Below are positions 16,543 to 24,841 of a stretch of DNA of 64,000 nucleotides, piece after piece. Within the stretch, counting starts at the first letter, position 1. Each line of letters opens with the position of its first letter. The notes under the pieces are model-generated. The model had not been told where the DNA came from and did no database searches. It saw only the letters and a list, made by a program, of their open reading frames with translations. The stretch is from Pectobacterium betavasculorum (lineage in GTDB: Bacteria; Pseudomonadota; Gammaproteobacteria; Enterobacterales; Enterobacteriaceae): contig NZ_JQHM01000006.1 of NCBI RefSeq assembly GCF_000749845.1, forward strand, positions 62,001 to 126,000, in the 5' to 3' direction. The translations under genes were made by a program, and so were the position numbers.

Positions 16543-17130
16543 TTACTGAATCATATCACTGAGCTGGCTCAGGATCTGTTGTTCGTTAAGAGCGGCCAGG
16601 CGCTCCTGGTAATGGCGTTTTTCAATGGTTGCCAGATAGAGCCCACCGATTGCCTTCTGCTTATTAAGAGGAGGCAGCGTTGCAGTAAACTGACGTACTT
16701 CAGTAAGAGACAAACGCAATACAAACGTTGACCCCTGCGTTGCCAGTGCCTGCTGGCGGCGGCTTTCCCTGCTTTCATTGAAGTGCCAGACAAACCACGC
16801 GGGAACAACCTTCCGGCTGTCAACTTCGACCCTGACATAGTTATTACTGAGCAGACGCCCGGCATGCTCAGGGCTGACGATAGCGGCCTTACCATGGATC
16901 AGGCTAATGACCACATCTCCCGTCCGGACTGACAGAACAGCCTGAGTGGGGCGTACAACCTGTTCTTTATCACCGCTCATGGTATTACCCGGTTGCCAGC
17001 AGTCACTCATAAACTGCTCGGTCGCGTAAAAACGACATGCTTTAGCCTCATCATTCTGTCTGATGCGACTGACATGGGCACCGGGCGTAAATGAAGCAAC
17101 GGTGGAATAGGGTACTGGCTCATTTTTCAT
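16543..17130 (-). CDS. Single-TRD HsdS-like protein
   Basis: This 195-residue protein looks like half of a type I specificity subunit. It has one target-recognition-like domain (about 10-150) followed by a helix with the spacer-like pattern LPPLNKQKAIGGLYLATIEK near 153-172. The conserved proline-rich turn and glutamine-lysine motif match the end of TRDs in HsdS. It stands 41 bases upstream of hsdM in the same direction. Full HsdS has two such units, so this is either a split S gene whose product dimerises, a regulator of the RM complex, or a relic. It is open from ATG to stop, with no sign of decay. Confidence 0.75.
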   Translation of the reverse strand: MKNEPVPYSTVASFTPGAHVSRIRQNDEAKACRFYATEQFMSDCWQPGNTMSGDKEQVVRPTQAVLSVRTGDVVISLIHGKAAIVSPEHAGRLLSNNYVRVEVDSRKVVPAWFVWHFNESRESRRQQALATQGSTFVLRLSLTEVRQFTATLPPLNKQKAIGGLYLATIEKRHYQERLAALNEQQILSQLSDMIQ

Positions 17131-17416
17131 TGAATAAACTTAAATTACAATGCGTATGATGAGTTTATCGAAGCACACGGTAAAGTCAACTGAATTTAAA
17201 TTTATTACGTATTAATCTTGTTTTCAGGCCAGGTCGGAGGAGTCATGCTGGAGAGTTGCATGTTACTTATTGAGTGAGTTTATTGAAAATTTCACGTACT
17301 AAATTCAGGATATTTGCTAGTTTCGATTGATTAATGCGGTTTTTGATTACTTTATTACGCTTTAATGATAATAATCCATCTGAAATGGTTAGAATGCAAT
17401 GAGGTTGTAAATTCGT

Positions 17417-17848
17417 ATGGAGAGCTATCAGAATAAGATGACCTGGGGAGAACCTCCTCTGCCAAAAGGACCTGAGCACTTTGGTGAGCGCCTCAAAACT
17501 GTTATCGGGAAACAGTCTGTCGCCTCGTTTGCCAGGGATTGTGGGGTTTCCGAAGCCTCCATGAGGAAATACCTTAAAACCGATACCGTGCCGGGTATCG
17601 ACAGTGTGGCTATGATTGCTGCCTGCACGGGGCGTTCTCTGACCTGGCTCATTACCGGTGAGGGAGACCCCTTTACTGACAACGCTAAGCAGAAACGCTT
17701 TTCAGAAGAAGAAATCAAAAAGTGGTGGACCCTGATTTTTGACGCTCTGGATACGGACGATAAATACAGTGTTATTAAGGCTTTTCAGCAAGGCGGCCTG
17801 AACGCTGTGTTCAACTCTGAGGTTATGACTGGCAAAAGGAAGGGATAA
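17417..17848 (+). CDS. Phage-type XRE helix-turn-helix regulator
   Basis: The 143-residue protein has an N-terminal helix-turn-helix (about residues 20-75, with FARDCGVSEASMRKYL as recognition region) of the phage-repressor type, seen in CI-like and Rha-like regulators. The C-terminal half is short and helical and lacks the LexA-type peptidase residues. It is divergent from the RM operon, with about 285 bases between them, so it may control that promoter. The next gene follows after only four bases and is probably cotranscribed. Confidence 0.8.
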   Translation: MESYQNKMTWGEPPLPKGPEHFGERLKTVIGKQSVASFARDCGVSEASMRKYLKTDTVPGIDSVAMIAACTGRSLTWLITGEGDPFTDNAKQKRFSEEEIKKWWTLIFDALDTDDKYSVIKAFQQGGLNAVFNSEVMTGKRKG

Positions 17849-17852
17849 CGGT

Positions 17853-18146
17853 ATGAGCCACAAGAAAGAACACACCGTCATGGTCAACAATGTGCTCCGG
17901 GAGCTTGCCAGGCAGCAGGGCCAGACTGCCGAGGCTGTTCTGGAACAATTATTCTGCCGGGCCAGCATCGTCAATACGGGGCTGCTGAATGAGTCTTTTC
18001 GTGAAGCCTTTCGGCAGCATTATCCCGGCGAGCCATTCAACCACGTTACCTGGTGCCCTTTTTGCCAGTGTTTCGACCTTATGCAGCGCTTCGACCCAAT
18101 GGTACAGGATGAAGCTTGCTGGACATTCAGTTCCACACAGTTTTGA
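17853..18146 (+). CDS. Hypothetical CxxC protein after XRE regulator
   Basis: The 97-residue product begins four bases after the XRE regulator stop, with AAGGGA as ribosome binding site. The first half is helical (VNNVLRELARQQGQTAEAVLEQL) and the second contains WCPFCQCFDLM, a possible metal or redox motif. I do not recognise the family. The tight coupling suggests it acts with the regulator. Confidence 0.6.
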   Translation: MSHKKEHTVMVNNVLRELARQQGQTAEAVLEQLFCRASIVNTGLLNESFREAFRQHYPGEPFNHVTWCPFCQCFDLMQRFDPMVQDEACWTFSSTQF

Positions 18147-18288
18147 TAACGGATACTCCTTCCCCTCTTTTTTGATAGATAATCAATTAAAACAATGAAG
18201 TAAGTTAATTCCTGTCGTCAGTGAAATACGCTGTCAGCGATTTTTACGCTCAGGGCAGGCAAACGTAAGGGGGGATACGGTTACGCTG

Positions 18289-18789
18289 TCAGAATGGGAT
18301 ACAGGCTGTCTGGTGATGATGACTTATGTTGGTGACTGTATGGTCGCTGATTTCTGACGTATTTTCCTTCTGGTTATAATTCCAGCACCAGTCGCCATGG
18401 CTGATGCTGTATATCCCCGTGTTGCAGGCTTTACAGTGTTTCTCCCCTTCATAATGCGCCTTGCACCATACGCAGAACCAGCACCGCGTTGCTGTCAACG
18501 TCTCCAGTTCGTCAATCATCGTGCGTAACCGCATGATGAAGACACGCCTTTTGATTTCAGTGTTGAGATAACCACAATTCGCCAATAGCGGTTTAGTTGC
18601 CTCGTCGGGGTTGTGTACAAACCAGGCATCATCTCCCGAGGTATCGTTGTGGAGTTTCACAGGGCAAGAGCAGGAGGGACAGAACCACTGAGCATCGGAA
18701 GCGTTTTTCATCTCTTTCGAAATCACGTAATGACCGTCACTGTCGAGAGCCAGGTATAACTTCAGATTCTGTAACGTGGACTTATGCAT
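18289..18789 (-). CDS. Putative zinc-ribbon protein
   Basis: The 166-residue protein contains three cysteine pairs: CPSC near residue 37, CWFCVWC near 103 and CKAC near 119. These suggest two or three zinc ribbons. This is the pattern of the putative zinc-ribbon proteins common on enterobacterial P4-like islands. A nucleic-acid role is likely but unproven. It stands alone between the XRE pair and the alpA gene. Confidence 0.7.
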   Translation of the reverse strand: MHKSTLQNLKLYLALDSDGHYVISKEMKNASDAQWFCPSCSCPVKLHNDTSGDDAWFVHNPDEATKPLLANCGYLNTEIKRRVFIMRLRTMIDELETLTATRCWFCVWCKAHYEGEKHCKACNTGIYSISHGDWCWNYNQKENTSEISDHTVTNISHHHQTACIPF

Positions 18790-19030
18790 AATTATTCACT
18801 CTCAGATGCTGGATGATTGTGTTTTATGAGGTATTTGAAATAGCTATTCGTGTTATTCGATATGCCATCTTTCCCGTCGATGTTGTTTAAACGCACTGTA
18901 AGGCGTTTTGAGAAGGGATTATGGTTAACACGATGAATTTACTGGGTTTATGGTGTGAGGGTCTTACAGGGCTTTACAGACTGCCCAATTGGTGCGATAA
19001 GATTAATGGATTGTTATTACTGGGATTTAA

Positions 19031-19246
19031 TCACTTCCGTGACTGACTGATACGCTGCTGAACCCAGGCTTCGACTTCGCTTTGCATCCAGCGGGAACTG
19101 CGGCCCAGTTTGATAGGCTTCGGAAATTCACCATCTTTAATCAGCTTGTAGAACCATTTGTCGGTTAAACCCGTAAAGCGGGTGATGAATGCCATATCGA
19201 CCATTTTGTCGTTGAGCAGGCTGGTGTTGTTATTTTGAGTGGTCAT
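19031..19246 (-). CDS. alpA: AlpA-family excisionase/regulator
   Basis: This 71-residue winged helix-turn-helix protein has the AlpA pattern: FITRFTGLTDKWFYKLIKDGEFPKPIKLG followed by SRWMQSEVEAWV, which is the wing and third helix. AlpA proteins activate integrase expression and promote excision of CP4-type islands. I chose the ATG with GGAGAC nine bases upstream rather than the longer frame from 19327. It lies just downstream of the Gp2/YfjJ-type gene on the same strand, a frequent arrangement in P4-like elements. Confidence 0.88.
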   Translation of the reverse strand: MTTQNNNTSLLNDKMVDMAFITRFTGLTDKWFYKLIKDGEFPKPIKLGRSSRWMQSEVEAWVQQRISQSRK

Positions 19247-19352
19247 GATGGCTGTCTCCATAGAGATAATGAGATATGGAGAAGCGCTGATGATATTTAG
19301 CTTTTGACGCATTCTCCTTCTCAACATCCACCTGCCAGTAATGATTTACGGA

Positions 19353-19994
19353 TTAGTTCTGAGAGCAACCAAAGTTACGATAACCGTCTGATTTATCTTT
19401 GCTACGTTCTTTTGCCAGATACATGGCTCTTTCGGTTAGTTCTTCATAATCGGCTTTGAAGTCAGGGTTATTGCGGTTTAACTGATAAAAACCAGAAACA
19501 GGAAGGTGAATCAGTCCATGAAAGTCTTTATCAGAGTCTGTACGTTTAATAGCTCGTATCCAGGCATTAATGACCTTCTGAAACACACTGTAGCGGTCGA
19601 ATGACGTTTCGGTATGTCTTTTACCCGGCCACGGATAAGCGTCTTTATTAAGCAACAGAACCACGTGATAGTGGTGCTTTGTCTCCTCCTGATTAATCTC
19701 CCTTACCCAGAAATATCTCATCTTGCAGGTTAACGATCTTTTACCGGCTTTTCTCTTGCGCTTAATGTCTTCGGCTATCTGGGATTTCACTGAGTCAATG
19801 AAGCGGGATATAACGTCAGGATAGTCGTAGTAGCGTGTAGGGCAGTCCAGACGTTCTTCTTCGTCAGGAAAGCGAAGGTCAAACCTGACCGCCAACAACC
19901 GGGGATAGTATTCCAGGGCTTTATCAATGGTTTCTGTTATACGCCGGGCGTAGTACTGATTAGAGACATTTTTACCTGATGTCTTCTTGCTCAT
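19353..19994 (-). CDS. Inovirus Gp2/YagK-YfjJ family protein
   Basis: The 213-residue protein matches the YagK/YfjJ (inovirus Gp2-like) family found on CP4-like islands. It contains KHHYHVVLLLNKDAY near residue 115-128, which resembles the metal-binding histidine motif of HUH replication proteins, and conserved RYFWVREINQ before it. A role in initiating element replication is suspected for the family but not established. The upstream 600 bases are non-coding and contain short repeats (20141-20222) that could be its binding region. Confidence 0.8.
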   Translation of the reverse strand: MSKKTSGKNVSNQYYARRITETIDKALEYYPRLLAVRFDLRFPDEEERLDCPTRYYDYPDVISRFIDSVKSQIAEDIKRKRKAGKRSLTCKMRYFWVREINQEETKHHYHVVLLLNKDAYPWPGKRHTETSFDRYSVFQKVINAWIRAIKRTDSDKDFHGLIHLPVSGFYQLNRNNPDFKADYEELTERAMYLAKERSKDKSDGYRNFGCSQN

Positions 19995-20140
19995 TGCGTT
20001 GAGTCCTTAGCTGATTGAATTCAGTTCATCGGATCTCTGGTATTGATTTACGGAATGATGCTTATCCCTCCTGCTCAGGGTCATAGCTCAAGTGCTTCTG
20101 CTCACCGTTGTATGTCTGCTCTCCCCCTGGAGGTGACTAC

Positions 20141-20222
20141 TGGTGCATTACTACTGTTTGTCTGTGAATACTGTCTGGTCATTACTATTGTCAGGTTATT
20201 ACTACTGTATGGTCATTATTAA
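20141..20222. repeat. Four imperfect GGTCATTACTACTGT repeats
   Basis: Four related units follow one another: TGGTGCATTACTACTGT (20141-20157), TGGTCATTACTATTGT (20176-20191), AGGTTATTACTACTGT (20193-20208) and TGGTCATTATTAAC (20210-20223). They lie upstream of the Gp2/YfjJ-type gene. Iteron-like replication-protein sites or regulatory sites are the obvious possibilities; the sequence alone does not decide. Confidence 0.55.
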
Positions 20223-20223
20223 C

Positions 20224-20634
20224 AATACGGAGCCTGGAAGGGCTGGAGCAGGGGATTTGCAATAGAAGAAGAAAACCATCAGAAAGAGCATACAAACACC
20301 TGAAAATCACTCCGGAGTTAGCAGCAGGAAATCTCTGGGCTTAAGACCTGCCGCTCAAACCGTCGATTAATGAAGAAGACCTGGACTGGTGGGAAGAAAC
20401 ACCATGGAGTAATCCAGTATTTTTTTACGATAACCTGTGAGCCATCACCGATAGAACCCCTCCCATCAACGAATGCTGGAGAAACTGTTTTTTTGCGTTA
20501 TTTTATTAACTGTTTGTTTTTAAAGAAGGTGATTCACTTTGTGGGGATTCACTTTTTAACTAAAATATATAATTATAGAAATGTAAAAAGTGCGTCACTT
20601 TGTTAGGGCGGCACAGAAAATCTGGAGGGTACTA
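20224..20634 (+). other. Intergenic stretch with a possible coding relic
   Basis: No intact gene is seen. One frame at about 20355-20445 reads DLPLKPSINEEDLDWWEETP and continues briefly to a stop. It looks like the end of a lost protein, but it has no start and is weakly supported. The AT-rich stretch 20490-20590 probably carries the promoter of the next gene. Confidence 0.35.
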
Positions 20635-21621
20635 ATGGCCGGTAAAAACCGAATGATCGTCAATTTCTCATCGAAAAAACTGAGGGATTTGATTGTTGAA
20701 ATCGCGGAAAAAAACCATATGAGTCACTCGAAAGTCATCGAGAAACTGGTTTCATTCAGGCTTTTCGAGAGCAACGGTGATCCGGTGATTGGTGCTTTCT
20801 GTGATGCCAGTAAGACTGTCATGGAACAGCAGCAGAAAGACGATGGTGAGTTCAGTGTTGCTTTGCGTACTCCTTATATAAAACATAACGTACGTCTTTA
20901 TAAAGTCTTTGGGGATTTATCCGGTAAGTGCTCTATTACTGTTAATCATATAAATAATGAAAAGTTGAATGTCCTGAATTTTGAAAAAGAACTAAGAAAA
21001 TTAATAGAAGATAAAATAAACGGAATGAAGCCCCATGAATGGGAGGGGGTGTTCGACAGCGCAAGGATTACATTTGCCGATTTGTGGTTGATCTTTTTTA
21101 ACAAAATAAATGTTGAGTATAAAGTTGAAAGGCGGGAGAGCAATTCCAGTGAGGTCAGTGTTAAATACAAAGCCAGTGATATATGTTGCATTCCTTTTAG
21201 TTTTAATAAACATGCTTCTCTGAAAGAAAAATATTGTAATGCAATGAACCATCTTGATTTTAGTTCTGTCAGATACCACACTTTCAAAAGTGTAGCGACA
21301 AAAGGGTGGTGTAGGAATAAATATTCACATCTTCTTTTTATTCATCAGTCTTCGTCATCTGATAAAGGCGGTTTTTTTATTGGTGTGCAGTATGAAAAGA
21401 ATGATGTGACTTTCTCTGATGAATCGCCACGTTCTCCTTTTGTACACCCTGAGGGGACACATATGTATACTGAGAAGGACAGCGCTGAGGAATTATATTC
21501 TCTACACCGCTATGCGCCATACAGCGATGTTAATTCTGAACTGAAAATCAGCATTTATCATGAGCCCGCAAATATTAAAATCCAGAATCTCAATCCTGAG
21601 TTAAAAAGTAAAATCAAATAA
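20635..21621 (+). CDS. Unknown protein with RHH-like N-terminus
   Basis: The 328-residue protein begins with a short segment (residues 1-45) of strand plus two helices, NRMIVNFSSKKLRDLIVEIAEK then SKVIEKLVSFRLF, which resembles a ribbon-helix-helix DNA-binding unit. The remaining 280 residues are mixed alpha/beta with no motif I recognise. GGAGG precedes the chosen ATG. GC content is low after the first 250 bases, and the gene is flanked by long non-coding stretches. It looks like accessory cargo of the island; its function is unknown. Confidence 0.75.
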   Translation: MAGKNRMIVNFSSKKLRDLIVEIAEKNHMSHSKVIEKLVSFRLFESNGDPVIGAFCDASKTVMEQQQKDDGEFSVALRTPYIKHNVRLYKVFGDLSGKCSITVNHINNEKLNVLNFEKELRKLIEDKINGMKPHEWEGVFDSARITFADLWLIFFNKINVEYKVERRESNSSEVSVKYKASDICCIPFSFNKHASLKEKYCNAMNHLDFSSVRYHTFKSVATKGWCRNKYSHLLFIHQSSSSDKGGFFIGVQYEKNDVTFSDESPRSPFVHPEGTHMYTEKDSAEELYSLHRYAPYSDVNSELKISIYHEPANIKIQNLNPELKSKIK

Positions 21622-21859
21622 GGGGGTGCAGGCAACATGCATAAAAATTCAGGAATACATAATCTGTATGTATAACAGAGACCGGCTGGTGCAAGCTTAT
21701 CTTCGGGCAGGATGACGATGAGCAGGTGAGTGGTAATATTATCTCTCATTGCATCTTGTTTGACTGAGAAAAGCGGGTTCCCACGAATTAACTCGCTGCG
21801 ACATCGGTTTCGCAGTCTCTGAGAGCAATACCTGTTTTTTATATCAATCAGAAATAAAG

Positions 21860-21890
21860 GCCATGTTCCGTAAGGGGCATGGCTTTTTCT
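21860..21890 (+). terminator. Terminator before yfjQ-like gene
   Basis: GCCATG (21860-21865) pairs with CATGGC (21878-21883) followed by TTTTTCTTTT. It ends transcription entering from the 297-base non-coding stretch after the RHH-like gene, in which I otherwise see no gene. Confidence 0.75.
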
Positions 21891-21918
21891 TTTGTATCTT
21901 TGAGAAAGGGAATTGACC

Positions 21919-22740
21919 ATGAAATTAGCCAGTCGTTTTGGTCGGGTGAACCAGATACGCCGCGACCGTCCTTTAACACGTGAAGAGCTGATGAGCCATG
22001 TTCCCAGTGTGTTCAGCGCAGAAAAGCATGAATCCCGCAGTGAGCGTTACACATACATCCCTACCATTACTCTGCTCGACAGTTTACAGCGTGAAGGTTT
22101 TGAGCCTTTCTTTGCCTGCCAGACACGCGTTCGGGACCAGAGCCGACGGGAGCACACAAAGCACATGCTGCGTCTGCGCCGTGCCGGACAGTTAACCGGC
22201 CACCAGGTCCCCGAAATTATCCTCCTCAACAGCCATGACGGCTCATCCAGCTATCAGATGCTGCCGGGCCTGTTTCGTGGTGTCTGTACCAACGGGCTCG
22301 TCTGTGGGCAGTCGTTCGGGGAGGTGAGAGTTCCGCATAAAGGGGATGTGGTGGAAAAAGTCATTGAAGGGGCTTACGAGGTGCTGGGGATTTTTGACCG
22401 GGTGGAGGAGAAGCGCGATGCGATGCAGTCCCTGATATTACCGCCACCCGCACAGCAGGCACTGGCGCAGGCCGCGCTGGCGTATCGCTTTGGTGAAGAT
22501 TACCAGCCAGTGACTCCCGCCCAGGTGCTCACCCCCCGCCGCTATGAAGACCGCAATGATGACCTCTGGACCGTCTACCAGCGTGTGCAGGAGAACCTGA
22601 TGAAGGGAGGGCTGTCAGGACGAACCGCACAGGGTAAACGCAGCCGGACCCGTGCCGTGAACGGCATTGACGGGGACGTAAAGCTCAACCGGGCCCTGTG
22701 GGTGATGACCGAAAACATGCTGGCCCTGTCTGAGCGCTGA
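21919..22740 (+). CDS. yfjQ: DUF932 (YfjQ-like) island protein
   Basis: The 273-residue protein belongs to DUF932, the YfjQ-type phage/plasmid-related family found at the head of CP4-like island blocks. The N-terminal part SRFGRVNQIRRDRPLTREEL and the central YQMLPGLFRGVCTNGLVCG segment are characteristic. Its biochemical role is unknown. The ATG has GAGAAAGGG upstream, in preference to a TTG six bases earlier. It heads a colinear block with klcA-like, radC-like, yeeT, cbeA and cbtA genes and has higher GC than the RM and Kiwa genes. Confidence 0.88.
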   Translation: MKLASRFGRVNQIRRDRPLTREELMSHVPSVFSAEKHESRSERYTYIPTITLLDSLQREGFEPFFACQTRVRDQSRREHTKHMLRLRRAGQLTGHQVPEIILLNSHDGSSSYQMLPGLFRGVCTNGLVCGQSFGEVRVPHKGDVVEKVIEGAYEVLGIFDRVEEKRDAMQSLILPPPAQQALAQAALAYRFGEDYQPVTPAQVLTPRRYEDRNDDLWTVYQRVQENLMKGGLSGRTAQGKRSRTRAVNGIDGDVKLNRALWVMTENMLALSER

Positions 22741-22772
22741 TGCCAGTAATTTTGATTACAGGAGATATATCA

Positions 22773-23222
22773 ATGGATAAACACATTTCACTGACCCCTG
22801 AGGTGACAGAGCCTTTCATCCTCACGACCACGGTTGTACCGGATGAAGAACGCCTTCGTTTCTGGCCTCAGCACTTTGGCTCCATCCCGCAATGGATAAC
22901 CCTTGAGCCCTGCATCTTTGCGTGTATGGACCGGCTGTGTGCGGATTACTGCGGTGGCGTCTGGGCTTTTTACACTCTCAGCAACGGAGGTGCTTTCATG
23001 GCTCCGGAAGAGAGTGAGGGTCCCTGGTCGCTGTTCAATATTCTGAATGGTAACGGGGCTGAATTGAGTGCTGAAGCTGCCGGGATTGCAGCCTGTCTGA
23101 TGGCTTACAACCATCACGCCTGCCGTACGGAGTGCGATGCCATAACGGAACACTATTACCGTCTGAGGGACTATGCGCTGAATCACCCGGAATGCCAGGC
23201 CATTATGCGTCTCATTGATTAG
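22773..23222 (+). CDS. klcA: Antirestriction protein, ArdB/KlcA family
   Basis: The 149-residue protein is of the ArdB/KlcA (YfjX) antirestriction type, which helps mobile DNA evade type I restriction enzymes without binding DNA at methylation sites. The motifs [36 protein letters not shown] and [11 protein letters not shown] are family hallmarks. The ATG has GGAGATAT upstream. It is interesting that the same island carries a complete type I RM system. ArdB relieves restriction but usually not modification, so the two can coexist. Confidence 0.9.
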   Translation: MDKHISLTPEVTEPFILTTTVVPDEERLRFWPQHFGSIPQWITLEPCIFACMDRLCADYCGGVWAFYTLSNGGAFMAPEESEGPWSLFNILNGNGAELSAEAAGIAACLMAYNHHACRTECDAITEHYYRLRDYALNHPECQAIMRLID

Positions 23223-23235
23223 GAGCTTTCAGGCT

Positions 23236-23763
23236 ATGCAGGACACGACAACATTACCCGCACCATTACAACCCGATATGTTCCCCGCCTCAGTACATCC
23301 TCACCCGCGCCCCGCCATGACGCCGTATGCGCAGCGTACCATCCGGCGGGCACTGAACATTCTGGAACGCCAGCTACGTGAACCCGGTGCGGCCTTCACC
23401 ACCAGCAGTTCGGTACGCGACTGGCTTCGTCTGCAACTGACGCAGGAGCAACGTGAGGAATTCGCCGTACTGTGGCTCGACAACCAGCACCGGCTTATTG
23501 CTTACGACACGCTGTTTCTGGGCACCATCAGCACTGTCACCGTGCATCCGCGTGAAATCGTTAAGGCAGGCCTGAAACACAATGCTGCGGCTGCCGTACT
23601 TGCGCATAATCACCCGTCAGGGCTTGCCGAACCCAGTCATGCTGACCGGAAGATGACTGAGCAGCTAAAGCATGCACTGGACATGGTGGATATCCGTCTC
23701 CTGGACCACCTCGTCATCGGCGGAATGGATATCGTCTCGTTTGCCGAACGGGGCTGGTTGTAA
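23236..23763 (+). CDS. RadC-like JAB domain protein (YfjY/YeeS)
   Basis: This 175-residue RadC-like protein has a JAB metallopeptidase-type domain with the [14 protein letters not shown] motif (near residues 124-137), which supplies the two zinc His residues, the Ser and the Asp. Proteins of this kind are carried on many CP4-like islands next to yeeT and cbeA. Despite the RadC name, no repair role is established. AGGAG lies ten bases before the chosen ATG. Confidence 0.9.
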   Translation: MQDTTTLPAPLQPDMFPASVHPHPRPAMTPYAQRTIRRALNILERQLREPGAAFTTSSSVRDWLRLQLTQEQREEFAVLWLDNQHRLIAYDTLFLGTISTVTVHPREIVKAGLKHNAAAAVLAHNHPSGLAEPSHADRKMTEQLKHALDMVDIRLLDHLVIGGMDIVSFAERGWL

Positions 23764-23776
23764 GGGAGGAGTATTA

Positions 23777-23998
23777 ATGAAAATTATCAGTAAACGTCAG
23801 GCAATGGCGATATACCGCCAGCATCCACAGTCCCGGTTGTTTCGCTTCTTTACCGGCAAATATAAATGGTCCGGCAGCATCTGCCACTATGCCGGTCGCG
23901 AGGTGGAAGATATCAGCGGTGTACTGGCCGTATTCGCTGAGCGCCGTCAGGACCGCAATGGCCCGTATGTCGTATTACGCAGCGTAAGCCTGAATTAA
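23777..23998 (+). CDS. yeeT: DUF987 protein YeeT
   Basis: The 73-residue protein matches the YeeT (DUF987) family almost along its whole length, with GKYKWSGSICHYAGREV and AVFAERRQDRNGPYV as family features. Its function is unknown; it is nearly always found between the radC-like and cbeA genes, as here. GGGAGGAG precedes the ATG. Confidence 0.9.
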   Translation: MKIISKRQAMAIYRQHPQSRLFRFFTGKYKWSGSICHYAGREVEDISGVLAVFAERRQDRNGPYVVLRSVSLN

Positions 23999-24022
23999 TT
24001 CACGATTAAGGAGGACTACATT

Positions 24023-24373
24023 TTGTCGAAGAAAACCACGATAACAACGCATGATATCAGCGAACCCTGGTGGGGGCTCAGGCGCAGTGTCTCTCCGTGT
24101 TTTGGGGCCCGTCTGGTCCAGGAGGGGAATCGCCTGCATTATCTGGCTGACCGTGCGAATTTTGAAGGTCAGTTCTGCGATGCGGATTTGCGCCATCTTG
24201 ACCAGGCTTTCCCGGTATTGATGAAACAGCTGGAGTTAATGCTCACCAGCGGTGAACTGAATCCACGGCACCTGCATTGTGTCACGTTGTATGCCAGAGG
24301 GCTGACCTGCGAGGCCGATACGCTCGGTTCGCACGGCTACGTTTACATCGCTATCTATCCCACTCAACGTTAA
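24023..24373 (+). CDS. cbeA: CbeA (YeeU) antitoxin
   Basis: CbeA is the antitoxin of the type IV pair CbeA/CbtA. It stabilises MreB and FtsZ filaments and so counters CbtA without binding it. The 116-residue protein has the family core EPWWGLRRSVSPCFGARLVQ and GLTCEADTLGSHGYVYIAIY. It starts with TTG, preceded by AAGGAGG with ideal spacing. The toxin gene follows after 24 bases. Confidence 0.92.
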   Translation: MSKKTTITTHDISEPWWGLRRSVSPCFGARLVQEGNRLHYLADRANFEGQFCDADLRHLDQAFPVLMKQLELMLTSGELNPRHLHCVTLYARGLTCEADTLGSHGYVYIAIYPTQR

Positions 24374-24397
24374 CTCAATTTCCTAACGAGAAACCTT

Positions 24398-24748
24398 ATG
24401 AAAACTCTTCCTGCAAATCAGTGGGTGGCGAAGCCATGCCCGCCGCCTGTGCTTGTCTGGCAAACGCTACTTACGCGTCTGCTTAAGCAACACTATGGCC
24501 TGACGCTGAACGACACGCCGTTCAGTGATGAAACCGTTATTCAGGAGCATATCAACGCCGGTACCACGCTGGCTGATGCCGTTAACTTTCTGGTGGAAAA
24601 GTACGAACTGGTTCGTATCGATCGCAGAGGGTTTAACTGTCAGGAGCAGTCACCTTGTCTTCGGGCTGTAGATATTTTACGGGCAAGGCAGGCAACCGGT
24701 TTGCTAACTCAGTGCAAAAAACGCAAATGTAATCAGCCAGATGGTTGA
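24398..24748 (+). CDS. cbtA: CbtA (YeeV) toxin
   Basis: CbtA blocks polymerisation of MreB and FtsZ and inhibits cell division and growth. The 116-residue protein is of normal length, with [23 protein letters not shown] at the start and [17 protein letters not shown] in the middle, both family hallmarks. In related islands a DUF4942 gene usually comes next; here a two-gene Septu-like module lies between. Confidence 0.92.
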   Translation: MKTLPANQWVAKPCPPPVLVWQTLLTRLLKQHYGLTLNDTPFSDETVIQEHINAGTTLADAVNFLVEKYELVRIDRRGFNCQEQSPCLRAVDILRARQATGLLTQCKKRKCNQPDG

Positions 24749-24841
24749 TTCAAAACATGATAAAAGATGTAACCAGTGCCCGTTTAAAGCGGGCTATAAA
24801 TGTTATTATACTAAAACATAAAAACAGGCGAGGCTGGTGTA

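Noticed and set aside
20141-20222. CRISPR array
   Set aside because: The four repeats are short, imperfect and irregularly spaced, with no unique spacers of constant length and no cas genes in the window.
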